NCBI RefSeq assembly: GCF_024586455.1
Contig: NC_065919.1
Span: 18,222,017-18,286,016, forward strand
DNA from: Bactrocera neohumeralis
Lineage: Eukaryota; Arthropoda; Insecta; Diptera; Tephritidae
Length of the DNA stretch: 64,000 bases
Direction: 5' to 3'
In this document: in pieces, positions 45,182 to 55,814 of the stretch
Layout of the letters: every line of letters starts with the position of its first letter
Position numbering within the stretch: the first letter of the stretch is position 1
The notes under the pieces: model-generated
What the model was told of the DNA's origin: nothing
The model's input: the letters and a program-made list of their open reading frames with translations, nothing else
The model's database searches: none
Made by a program: the position numbers and the translations under genes

Positions 45182-46945
45182 TATAAATTCAGAGTTTTAG
45201 CATTACTTTGAAACAATATTTCACAAGTTCACATACTCTCTACATAGCCAATAGCGCAGTAAAATATTTCATAAGTTCAGAAGTTTGTAACGTTAGTTTA
45301 CAGCGCTGTTTCACAAGTTCATATTTTCCCTACAGGCTACTTCTGCATACACATATACAAATGCAAAGGTGTTGTCTGCTCTCTGCAATCGCACTGACCC
45401 TTCTCTACTGTAAAAGTTCAATCAGCCAATTCGCACCTGCTTGAATGCGTTTTATGAATGGAATATTTAAAATTCCTTCTCCTTCCATGCTTTCGCATGT
45501 TTTTCTGTTTTTCTGTTTTTCTGTTTGGCAGCTTGTTGTTGAAACCTGTCTGTTTTTATTGGAATTTAATAACAGCGAATATCATCATGCCAAATTGCTC
45601 TCTGTATACACACGAGTATTGCATTTTAATTTTCCTGTTTTCGTGAGTATTAATGGTGCTATTCAATAGCTTCTTTTAAGTGATACGTAGCATGTACATA
45701 TGTATGTATGTACGTTACATGCCACTGACCGAGTGTAAATTGATATACCTGATATACATATATACATATATGTGCGGCTATAATTGTGGTCACAAGTTAT
45801 AACATCTGATGTCGAGTTAATGCGTGTACAGGTCAAAGTAGCACCAGGTACTGATATATATACTGTTCATTAAAAGATTTGGCTGTTCTTTTCTTAAAGC
45901 GTAAGGTGAAAAATAGCTAATTTACGGTTCTACGGCCAAATTACGGAATTTTAGCCATTAAAGTCCTACCTTAATGTACTTGTTTCAAGATTTCCAATAT
46001 TAAGTTAAGCTCTTATGTCTTTTAGTCCTCTGCTGTTTACAAAATCATATGCATATATTGTCAAAGCAAACTTAAAAGCTTAAAAAATTATTTTCTGAAA
46101 AGTTATTCTCTCTTGTGTAAGTAATCGGCTTAGCAACGGCAAGCAATCAAGCAGTGCAATTATTTCTTCTTAAATTTTTTTTGTTTTTTTTTTCTTAACA
46201 GCTATTTACTTTACTCAAAGTGCGTAAATTATACACATTATTTTTGTACTTTATCAAGTTTGTATTAACTTCTTCTTCTTTGGATTTAAGTAAATATGCA
46301 TGTGTGGATTGTGCAAATAGTTTATAAAAGGATATCAATTAAGGACTAAGACATGTTTATGAACGAGCAGCCTTAAGTAGTGGGGTTGCTAGGAAGAACG
46401 ACTTTTACATATCTTTCTTTGAGAAATTAAGTTGAAAGCATAAGTAAGTGCTTGTGCTGGAATCTCAAGCTGATATTGATTTTGAGGTTATAGCAAAATG
46501 ACATCATAAGAACTTATCTTATGCAAATTGCATACGTGTCAGATATTTAATACACGCAATAATTCTGAGCAAATTTAGTTTCTTAATATATTTCAGAGAC
46601 TTGTGTTTAAGTGAAGACTACCACTTTTATTGGTCAATAACATAAATGGAGCAGTGAAAAAGCAAGTGGTGAAGAAGGGGTTCTTAGAGAAGTCCGGTGC
46701 TCAGCAGCAATGTTTGCCAGACTTTTTCTCCAACAACACACTTCAATCATACCCCGGCGCCAGTTTTCGCGCTACGGTCCTGATTAGGGAAATCGAGGAG
46801 CAAATATGTGTAAATGTAAATCATTTGTGTAGTTCTGTATTGCCTTGTTACCGCTAAAAACGGTTAACGGTTAATAATAATGAGAGTCTTATCCTACGAA
46901 TCATGGAAATTTACGAAATCATTCATGGCATGAGTATTTTTTGTA
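45182..46945. other. no gene recognised; short dispersed TTCACAAGTTCA words
   Basis: TTTCACAAGTTCA-type words recur at about 45219, 45268 and 45309. T-rich runs lie at 45500-45525 (TTTTTCTG repeats) and 46180-46196. No convincing coding sequence. Confidence 0.4.
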
Positions 46946-48101
46946 CAGGTCAATTGAAAAGTCCTGGATGACGCTACTAGAATGAAATCTATATGATTCT
47001 TAGTTAGCCCTAACTTTCAAGAGGTGCATGTATAAATTTGACAGCTATCGGATCATTAGTTTGTGAATTATAACATTTTGAGTGAAGCAACTTTTGTTAT
47101 TGTGAAAAAAATGAATAAATATGAATTTCACGTGTTTATAAATATTGCTTTTTGGAGGGGAAAAAATACAGTTGAAGCCAAAACTTGGCTTGATGACGAG
47201 ATTCCGACACACGCCTAAGAAAATCAACCATCACTGACTGGTATGCTAAGTTTGGATGTGGTGAAATGAGCATCAAAAATGATGAACGCTGTGGACACCC
47301 AAAAGATGTTGTTACCTACGAAAATATCAAATACGTTCACAAAATAATTTCGGATGACCGTAAAATGAAGTTGTTCTAGATAGAAGGTACTCTAAAGATA
47401 TCAACTGAACGTGTACATCAAATCATTCGCGAATATTTGGGTTTGAAAAAGTTCTGTGCAAAGTAGGTGCTCACTTTTGACCAAAAGCAACGATCCGGTG
47501 CAATATTAAGCCCGAATTTTTGAGTGATAATGCATGAAGCATGGTTCCATCAATTCACACCGAAGACAGTCATCCGAGTGGACTGCACACGATGAACCCG
47601 CTACAAAGCACACAAAAACACAACTGTCGGCTAGCAAGGTTCGGGGGTCTGTATTTTGCGATGCGCATGAAATATTTTTTCCTACTATCATGAGGAAGCG
47701 AATATTACATTTGTAGAAAAATAAAATGCTATTTCACCAAGACAATGCACCGTGTCATAATTCAGTGAAAACGATGGCAAAAATCTATGATTGGTTTTCG
47801 AATTTCTTCGGCTACCGCTGTTTTCTCTAGATCCGGCTCCCAACGAATATTTCCTGTTCACAGATCTCGAAAGAATGCTCGCTGCGAATAAATTTTCGTC
47901 GAATGAAGGGATGATTGCCGAAACTGAGGCATATTTTGAAGCAAAGTACAAATCGTACCACAAAAATGGTATCGAAATGTTAGAGAGTCGCTAAAATCGG
48001 TGTATCGCTCATGAAGCGCACTATGTTGAATAAAAGAACGAAATTCGTTAAAAAAAAATGTGTTTTACTATGGTAAGCCGGGGACTTCTCAATTGGCCTG
48101 T
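46946..48101 (+). mobile_element. mellifera-type mariner, near full length (1156 bp), inactivated
   Basis: Left end CAGGTCAATTGAAAAGTCC and right end (reverse complement) ACAGGCCAATTGAGAAGTCC, with TA outside each. Coding starts at MNKYEFHVFINIAFWRGKNT (47111). It continues through TVEAKTWLDDEIP, then GHPKDVVTYENIKYVHKIIS (linker and HTH2). A stop replaces a residue at KLF*IEGTLKIS. The first catalytic block reads MHEAWFHQ, where MDETW is expected, so the Asp is lost. The second, HQDNAPCHNSVKTMAKI (47735-47785), is intact. The third reads LDPAPNEYFLF, with Glu for the catalytic Asp. Several frameshifts. The fullest mariner in the window. Confidence 0.85.
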
Positions 48102-48385
48102 TATTTTTCAGAATGAGATCTTATCGTTTTGATATGTTCCATAATTACCTTCATTAAAAGTTGAGTTTAGAAACCGTAAAAAAATATCGGCCAGTCAGAC
48201 AGCCATCATTGTCTCTAGGCGCGTTTTGACATACTTCGGCGTTTATCAAATACCAATAAGAGAACACTAAATTGGATATTAACAGAGAATAATCACATTA
48301 AATGGACAACTGCAAACTATACATCACATTAGGGAATTTTTACGTGCAAAATACTAGACAATCAACTTTGACTGGATCGGACTCA

Positions 48386-49105
48386 CATAACTCATTGCAA
48401 TAGCTACATATTGGAATCACAGTCGATTCATTTGGTTTGCTTTCTGTGGCAGAATGTCGGATTCTTCTATCGCTTAGAGACATTTGTGAACAGCTATTGA
48501 AAGTGTCTAATAGCATTGACAGACGGCAGCGTTAAACCAGATTAATTGCATTTTTCGGTATTAATTCAGGAGTTACCACAGCTAACTCCGTTGCTGAATC
48601 CAAAAATAAATCTCTAAATTTTAGGGAGTTTGTGAGATTTTCGTTGGCAACATTGTTAAAAATGGCCAATTTTCATCTATTGTGAATGAAATACAAGCAA
48701 CCCTGACAGCTGTTTATCAAATTCTCAATATAATATCAATAAAACTTCTATGTTATGATGCAGTTTTAAAAATAATGTGTTGATATGCTTTTGTAATAAA
48801 AAATGGTTTGGCAAAAATTGGTCGGCTAACAACCGTAATGTTTATCTTCTATCAATTTTCATTGAAAATATTATAAAAAGACAATGAGCTGTTTATGAGA
48901 GTTTCAAACTCGCATAGTTGCCGTCTGTCACCTACAAATTTGGATCTGATTAAGTGCGCAGTTAATCCGGATTAACGCTGCCGTCTGTCAAGGCTATAAC
49001 TCATTGTGATAGCTCTATATCAGAGTCAGAGTCGAATCGTATGGTATACGTACCCTCTGAGATAGTATGTCGGATTTGTCTTTGGCACTTGAAGACATTA
49101 GAAGA
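48386..49105. repeat. diverged direct repeats of about 100 bp flanking a TIR element
   Basis: 48386-48490 and 48995-49100 share, in order, ATAACTCATTG, ATAGCT, ATAT, AATC/AGTC, CAGAGTCGA-like words, ATGTCGGATT and GACATT. They lie either side of the inverted-repeat element at 48511-48994. Confidence 0.6.
48511..48994. mobile_element. non-coding TIR element (MITE-like), about 484 bp
   Basis: The left end TAGCATTGACAGACGGCAGC GTTAA and the right end's reverse complement TAGCCTTGACAGACGGCAGC GTTAA agree over about 36 bases with three mismatches, extending into CCAGATTAA / CCGGATTAA. A TAA lies immediately outside each end, which could be a 3-bp duplication of the PIF/Harbinger type, but this is too short to be sure. 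The interior is AT-rich with no open frame. Confidence 0.65.
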
Positions 49106-50284
49106 CAGTGCCTGACTTACACACTATAAATACTTCAGTTTTTTTTGGACGGGCTTATCCATACCGGTTCGGAAATTATGTACGAAGGAGAATGATGAGA
49201 AACTTAAAAGCTCTTGGATCTTCAATACAAATGTTTAATGTCAGCCTAAATGTAAACTTCTACAATAATATATTTGATAATACCTTAGAGGTTATTTGAC
49301 AATGACAGGGTTGCATTTAATCTTATTTTCACTGACCTATCGAATTCTCCTATCATTTGTAATCTTCTTAAGCACAAAATTGTTGTGATATTAAAACATT
49401 CAATAAGATTAAAATAAATAATATAAATTTATATGCTGAGATTTGTCAAAATTTCAAATTTTTTTAAACATTTTTGCACGCATGATTGGTTGCACACATA
49501 TCAATACCATGCACACACACACCCACACACACAGACTCCGAATTCTGGCCGATTTGATTATTTTTCGCAGCACATTTGGCCGCAAATGTAATGTGCAACT
49601 GATTGATTAAATTTCCACGTACGCAAATGCCGCAATCAGGCACGCGATAACAAAATTTTACAAATGAATGCTTACGGAATGGTGGAATGCCAACGGGCGT
49701 ACCGATTTTATAGAATGTTGCAAACACATTTTACGGCGATTACTCGGTGGAATCGCTTTTGGGCGGCCGACATTTAGAGAAGAGAGTCACAAAATAGTCG
49801 CTGGCTTAGAGGTTAGGGAAATTGTTGTATGTAAATGTGCCGCCTGCAAACCGAAATAACCATTTCAATAGCAACACCAGCAACAGCAGCTCTAATTAAA
49901 AAAAAAAACGCAAAATTGCAATTAGGCGGACAATGGGGATTCCTTGTAAACAGTAATTGAATTTGTAGCGTTCCAATGAATCTAGCATTCTATAAGCCTA
50001 TGTATGTATATGTATATTGAATGAGCGTATGCATGTTTGTACGAGTATAAAGTTCACAGCCACTGCCTGTCAAGTTACAGGGAAATAAAATATTATTACG
50101 GCGAGTGTCAAAAGTCTGCGCGCGGACTGCAAGTGGTATTAGTGGCGTAGAGACGGCTGATATGCGTTGAACGGATGTCAAACTGAAGAAAAAAACTAAA
50201 AAAATACGAAAAATTATGAAAAAATATGCGCACTTTACTATGTATGTATGTAGATTAAGGTCTCGTTCTTATACCCTGATTAGG
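49106..50284. other. apparently single-copy spacer
   Basis: CA-rich run at 49505-49532. Balanced composition at 49540-50180. Short frames on either strand lack motifs. Confidence 0.4.
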
Positions 50285-51195
50285 TTACATTAGATAAAAT
50301 AGATAAAAGAAGATTGCACCGCGACCTTAGGTCTATTGTGCCCTTTCCTAAATTACAGAGACTCACCAGTATATTGATAAAGTCCAATATACTGCTAGGT
50401 GCTAGTGATTTTCCCTATTTAGAAACATAGATCCAATTGCCTCTATCTTGCGTCTGCAGACTGCTATGCAGTCAATTAGCAGGTGTTCTGGAGTTTCAGG
50501 TTTCCTGTCTCAGAAACGGCAATTTGCGAAAGAAGCTAGGCCCATATTCTATAAGTGTTTATCCAGCTTGCAGTGGCCAGTGTGGAATATATTTTCAAGG
50601 CAAGTAGCCTGATTTTGTTCCTAGGGAGGTTGAATACATATTTAAAAACTGCTGAGGCCTTGGAGTTGTTGCCAATACCTCTCTTTGCCTACTCTTTCCT
50701 CCTTGCGAAGCATCTGCTTTATAGTATGAAGAGCCACCGCTCCTTTGTGACCGATGATGAGGTGCACTTAGTTGCGTTCTGCTTGGCTATTCGGCCGTTC
50801 TCTACAGTCTTGCACCAGTCGCGATTTGATCTCATAGGCAGCGATTACTTTAAGTGCTGCTTGACTAAGTGTGGTTAGACGTTCGTTGCGATAGTTGCGT
50901 TGGAGGTTTATCTCTATGCTTTGACTTATGGCAAAGACTTCTGCCTGAAAAGTGCTCGGAAAGTTTTACGCGTGGTCCTGCGACTACTACACCAATTCCC
51001 TCCGACGTTTTCGAGTCGTCGGTGCACCACTTGATTGTACTATCACCAGGTAGTACTTGGAGAGTGGAATCATTCCATTCAGCTTTGCTACTAAGGATAA
51101 TCTTGAACTTCTTGGTGATTTTTGGTAATACTGTCGCTTGGAAGAGAAGAATGGTATTACAGCGCTTAACTCTTTCATCCGCTGGGATGAGATTA
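50285..51195 (-). pseudogene. Jockey-clade non-LTR relic (RNase H, zinc knuckle, 3' end)
   Basis: From right to left on the minus strand: KWCTDDSKTSEGIGVVVAGP (about 50975-51035) is the first RNase H strand, with the catalytic Asp in the TDDS motif (family: TDGSK). YEIKSRLVQDCRERP (about 50790-50840) follows. The knuckle near 50490-50540 reads CRF*DRKPETPEHLLIDC, where the second Cys codon has become TGA. IAVCRR and then LAPSSILDFINIL close the protein. The 3' UTR contains GGCACAATAGACCTAAGGTC and ends near 50285 in a CTAATGTAACCTAAT tail. 5'-truncated near 51195. Confidence 0.75.
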
Positions 51196-51204
51196 CCTTA
51201 GGGT

Positions 51205-51356
51205 ATAATCTCCCAAAAAATTGTGCAGATCGGACTACTTTGGCATATAGTAGCTGTCATACAAGACAAGAAAGCAAGATAAAAATCGTTTTATACCCTT
51301 CTGTCCTTAAAAAATCCACCATTGAAGCTTCGGTGCAGCTGAAGTCTTTCTTAGTT
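51205..51356 (-). repeat. DINE-1-like subfamily B, 3' fragment
   Basis: In minus orientation it reads GTATGACAGCTACTATATGC, then GTATAAAACG, then a CTTCAGCTGCACCGAAG hairpin near the end. These are the 3'-half phrases of the copy at 15565-15827. Confidence 0.55.
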
Positions 51357-51684
51357 TAATTTTGTTTCAGGCATATTCATTACTTAGAATCACCGTCTAT
51401 CGTAGAACAAAAATTTTGAATAATTTCCAGAACTATCTAAATTCTACAATAATTTCTCTATGTATGTGTGTGAAAGTATGTAGCCATCTTATGCAACAGA
51501 TATTAATATATGATCATTTAAATATAGTATAAGATTCACTACATTAATTTTCCACTCATACACTTCAATAGAGTTACACTGCGTATGAGTAACCTAAGCA
51601 TATCACACATATGCATCGAAAAAGGGGGAAACTATTTACATTTGAATAATCAAGTTCGGTGAGTATTCAATATTCATTTCATTA

Positions 51685-51960
51685 TGCGCCAGCAATATGT
51701 TGCACAAAACTATAGTAATCTTTGTTCGCATAACGGCGATTTGTAAAGGCCAAATATAGAATAATAGTGATGATGGTTATGTATATGCATCAAAATAATG
51801 AGGATTGAGTTTGTAATGTATCAGTGTCCGTCGTTCCGTTCACTCATGTGTCTGCCCGTAGAACGGACAAGTAGAGTAAAACTTTAGACAATTTGAAATG
51901 AAGTTTAGCTTGGTTGAATAGTAAGCAATGTTGAGAAATGTATAACTTTCAAATTCTTGA
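51685..51960 (+). repeat. DINE-1-like subfamily A, diverged 5' fragment
   Basis: CAGCAATATGTTGCACAAAA, then CTATAGTAATCTTTGTTCGC and ATAACGG, correspond to the first 100 bp of subfamily A. A worn CAGTGTCCGTCGTTCCGTTC zone corresponds to the microsatellite. The 3' part is missing. Confidence 0.55.
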
Positions 51961-53273
51961 AAATTAAGATTGGCGTTACTAATTATTTACTTTATTTTTC
52001 AGCAACTTAATAAGAGCATGTGACTTGGTGAATTCATAGGTTGTGAAAATAAGTAATGTTTAAGCGGTTTTAAACAGTTAAAAGGCCCAAAAAGCGAGTT
52101 TTCCAGATTTTTTTTCTGAGAAAACTTTTAAATTTATTGTTACAAAAATTTTTACACATATTATGGTATCTTTTAACTGTATTTTAAGACTTATAATTAG
52201 TAAAAATATTTAGTTAGAAAGAAACTATAGCTAATCTCCGTGAGCTCCTCTCTAAAAATACGTTTTAAGGTGACCACCATATCTCTGAACTGGATCCGCT
52301 GAAATTAAAAATCCAAACAGATTTCGTTAAAGTAATTTTAAATTTAGTAAACCAAATCGAAGGAATAAAAATAAATGTTTTTGACATTGAAAACATGTTT
52401 TCGTAAAAAAACTGATTTTTGACACAAAACTTGTGTTTTCGTCCATGTAAAATCTGTCAAACGAAAGACAGTTTTCACTGAAAAATCTTGTTTAACTTAC
52501 ATTCCACTCATTATAATCGGTGCCTGCTCTAGTTTAATCGATGTATTTGGAAGACATATTTTGCCGGCCCTAAATTGACACTTGATATTTGTTTACATTC
52601 CATGTACAAAAACAGCTGTTACTTGATATTCTCATATTAGGGGGAAAACCTTGCACGGTGCAGAAATTGCAGAATTTTCCTCTTGGTGCAACGGTACAAC
52701 AACAAACACACGCAGAAAATTATTTGCAATGGCTATAAATATGTCAGACCAAAACCCACGTTTATTTTCGTGCCGTCATATACCACTAGATTCTACAATG
52801 GGTGCTCTCTTGGCCTTGCTTATTTCGGTATAGGATTTTTGCATTTTGTGTCCTCGTGCAATCTTGCAAAAGCAAGATAATGCCGCTATTGATAGTTGTC
52901 AGTGAAAACTCATCGAAAACACACATTGTCGGTCCGAACGACTTAGATTCCACAATATACAAATGTGTTTTCAAAATGTTTTCAATGTCGGTCCGAACAT
53001 AGTATAAGCAAAATAAATGTTTTTGACAAAATGACGGTTTCTAAAAAAAATCGATTTTTGACCAAAATTTCGGCCTTAAATTGTTTACAAAAAAAAAAAA
53101 TATTTATCGATGAGAAAAAATCTTCGTTTAATTACTTAAAAATATATTTAGGAAGCTCGTTTAAAAATTTGAGACTAATCGGTTTAGCCGTTTTCTTGTG
53201 ATATTGGTCGCCGCCCTTGAAAACACCTATTAAAATTTGGCCTTGTACTTCCAAGCACTCTGAAACTTTTTCG
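51961..53273. other. no gene recognised; locally repetitive AT-rich DNA
   Basis: GTCGGTCCGAAC occurs twice (about 52929 and 52987). GAAAAC/GTTTTC words are dense at 52380-52500. The part 53010-53220 resembles 57565-57740 in phrases such as TTTTTGACAAAATG and AAAAATATATTTA, suggesting an old interspersed repeat. Confidence 0.4.
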
Positions 53274-53890
53274 CTTCTTCTTCTTTACTGACGTAGAGAC
53301 CGTTTCTTCTTTTCGCCAATTAGAGATTCCAAGCGAAGCCAGGTCGTTCTCCAGCTGGTCCTTTCAACGGAGTGGAGGTCTTCCTCTTTCTCTGCTTCCC
53401 CCAGCGGGTACTGCGTCGAATACCTTCAGAGCTGAAGTGTTTTCGTCCATTCGGACAACATGTCCTAGCCAGCGTAACTGCTGTCTTTTAATTCGCTGAA
53501 CTATGTCAATGTCGTCATATATCTCATACAGCTCATCGTTCCAACGAATGCGATAATCGCCGTGGCCAACGCGGAAAAGACCATTAACCTTTCGCAGAAC
53601 CTTTCTCTCGAAAAGTCGTAACGTCGACTCATCTTCTGTTGTCATCGTCCCTGCCTCTGCACCATATAGCAGGACGGGAATTATGAGCGACTTATAGAGT
53701 TTGGTTTTTGTTCGTTGAGAGAGGACTTTACGTCGCAATTGCCTACTCAGTCCAAAGTAGCACTTGTTGGCAAGAGTTATTCTGCGTTGGATTTTCAGCC
53801 TGACATTGTTGGTGGTGTTTATACGGCTTCCAAGTACCGGAGTCATGTGTAGAAGTTCACGCACGTGAGGACAGTTCTCTGATCGCGATT
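53274..53890 (-). pseudogene. RTE-like non-LTR 3' fragment
   Basis: The minus-strand frame 53364-53864 (166 codons) reads LGSRINTTNNVRLKIQRRIT, LANKCYFGLSRQLRRKVLSQ, then RTKTKLYKSLIIPVLLYGAE, ERKVLRKVNG, NDELYEIYDDIDIVQR and RLRWLGHVVRMDE-like text, ending in GRPPLR. This is the part after the RT active site in the endonuclease-reverse transcriptase family. The left end is a short CTTCTTCTTC run, its 3' tail. The frame is the longest open retrotransposon frame here, yet RT motifs proper are missing. It contains an unfilled site for the TTAA element found in the related copy at 55815-57370. Confidence 0.8.
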
Positions 53891-53914
53891 CTTGGAAGTG
53901 GCCAAAAGCGATTT

Positions 53915-54130
53915 TTTTACATACATATGTCTCAAGCAGCTCACGACTTCCGGTTCTCTGTGTAGCCTAAGAACATCCGCTTGAAGGCGTGCTAAAGTGA
54001 GAAGGCGAAACAGCCCCTACACAGGGTTGTGCGCTGGGTTTGGGTTCCGCCACGTAAAGAAAAATGCACCCTATGAAAAATAGCAACCAGCCTCGGGTGA
54101 ACACTCTGAAACACCTTTTCAAATTTGCGT
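53915..54130 (+). repeat. 5' leader of the RTE-like element, opposite orientation
   Basis: The stretch with CATCCGCTTGAAGGCGTGCT, AAAGTGAGAAGGCG and CACAGGGTTGTGCGCTGGGT is what I recall as the 5' leader of this insect endonuclease-reverse transcriptase family. It points right, head to head with the 3' fragment directly to its left. It does not occur elsewhere in the window, so the assignment rests on memory. Confidence 0.4.
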
Positions 54131-55814
54131 GTAACTTCGAAAATATTTAGCGGAACGATAGAAATTTTCTGTGCGTATTCTTAAATATATGTACATTAAG
54201 AAAATGTAATAAAAAAAATCGATTTGTTGAAATTTCTAACTGTTTACAACCCCTTAATTAAATACCTGAATTATCAATTTGAAGTTTAGAAATCCACCAA
54301 CAGATTATTGAAAACTTTCCACAAGCAGCAGATTACCGCTAACATTTTTATTTTCAATTCATCAACATTCGTGCTTTTGTTTTTGTTGCCATAAACTAGT
54401 GCACATTTTGCGAAAATGTTCTAAAGCGTTCCCAACAGCACAAAACAAACTAACGCAAATTATCTGCTCATGCACATAATAAGTGTATATATGTATGTGT
54501 AAACTTGTAAGTGTATACTAACAACGAACATTAAAAACCTCATAATTCTGTACAAATCGCTTGTACACACGCACACACAGCAGCTCATAGATTTTCCTAC
54601 TGGGTCTGATTGTATTACCACGAGTATTTGCATACAAATTTCTTTACGCACATCATAACGCGTCAGTCGCCAGTCGTTTAATCTCCTCTCGGCCATAGCG
54701 CAAAGTGGAAATATTCAGCGTGGATTTTGCTCACAGCGCTGCAAAAACAAAACAGCAATTGCTTATACGCCTGGGCATACTTAAAAGCTAGTGGTGTAGT
54801 GTGGCGTTTCTACTTGTATGCGCATACAAACAGGCGCACACACATACAAAGTCTCATACTTGGACAGAAATACAAGTGCACACATACATATACATATATG
54901 TATATATGTATGTACAACACACACATACAATGTATTTGGTGTGCACGTAATTGTATTTTTTGCGTTTGTTTTTCCTTCGCATTTTAGCTGATTTTAGGTT
55001 GTAATGTTTATCATGTTACCGGCTACGGATTTTGCTGCACGCATTTTGTTGTTTTTGCCACTACTGACATATCCGCTAGTGGCTAGCGGAGAGTTTAGCT
55101 TTTGTTAAAAATTTCATTTGTTGTTGTTGTGATTGTTGTTGTTGTTGTGATTTGTTGTTGTTGTTGTGATTATTGTTGTTGTTGTGATTATTGTTGTTGT
55201 TGCGATTATTGTTTTTGTTGTGACTGTTGTTGTTGTTGTGATTATTGTTGTTGTTGTGGTTATTGTTTTTGTTGTTGTTTGTTGTGACTGTTGTTGTTGT
55301 TGTTGCGACTGTTGTTGTTGTAGTTATTGTTTTTGTTGTGCCTGTTGTTGTTATTGTTTTCTACACTTCCATAGCGCGCTAACAACTAATTGAATTTTCA
55401 TTTTTTTATTTGCGGCTCGTAACACGCGGCACCAAAGCCGCTGGCGTTTACGAAGTTCGCCTAACGGAGTCGCTGGAATGTGACATTTTACAATTCGGCA
55501 TGTTGGCAGTTTAGCATATTTGTTTTACAATTTTGCGAATTGCTTTCGCTCGCAGATTTCAAGCTGCAGCGTATGGAAATAGTGATAACGGTATTGTTAA
55601 AAAAATTGTGATATTTTCGCTGAATTTTCAAGCGAAATCCAATGCGAGTTACTTTCGTTATGATTTCAATAATCACGGCTAACTGATAAAAAAAAAAAAC
55701 TTTCAGAGATATGTGGCTGAACTGCATTTTTTGAATTGAAGTTTTTTGGTACAAATACAAAGTATTTATTCATGTTATTCGTTAATATTATTTTGGAGTG
55801 CAAGTGCTTTAGTA
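54131..55814. other. spacer with simple repeats
   Basis: ACACACATACATATACATATATGTATATATGTATG-type runs lie at 54880-54930 and a large TTG-based array at 55118-55365. No gene motif. Confidence 0.5.
55118..55365. repeat. TTG-based imperfect trinucleotide array with 15-21 bp phasing
   Basis: Blocks of (TTG)3-5 are separated by TGATTA, TGACTG or TGGTTA about every 15-21 bp. Open frames through it are mono-residue runs (Val, Cys, Ile) and not credible proteins. Confidence 0.9.

Noticed and set aside
55102..55393. Poly-Cys/poly-Val open frames
   Set aside because: Direct translation of the TTG microsatellite; no start context or flanking coding sequence.
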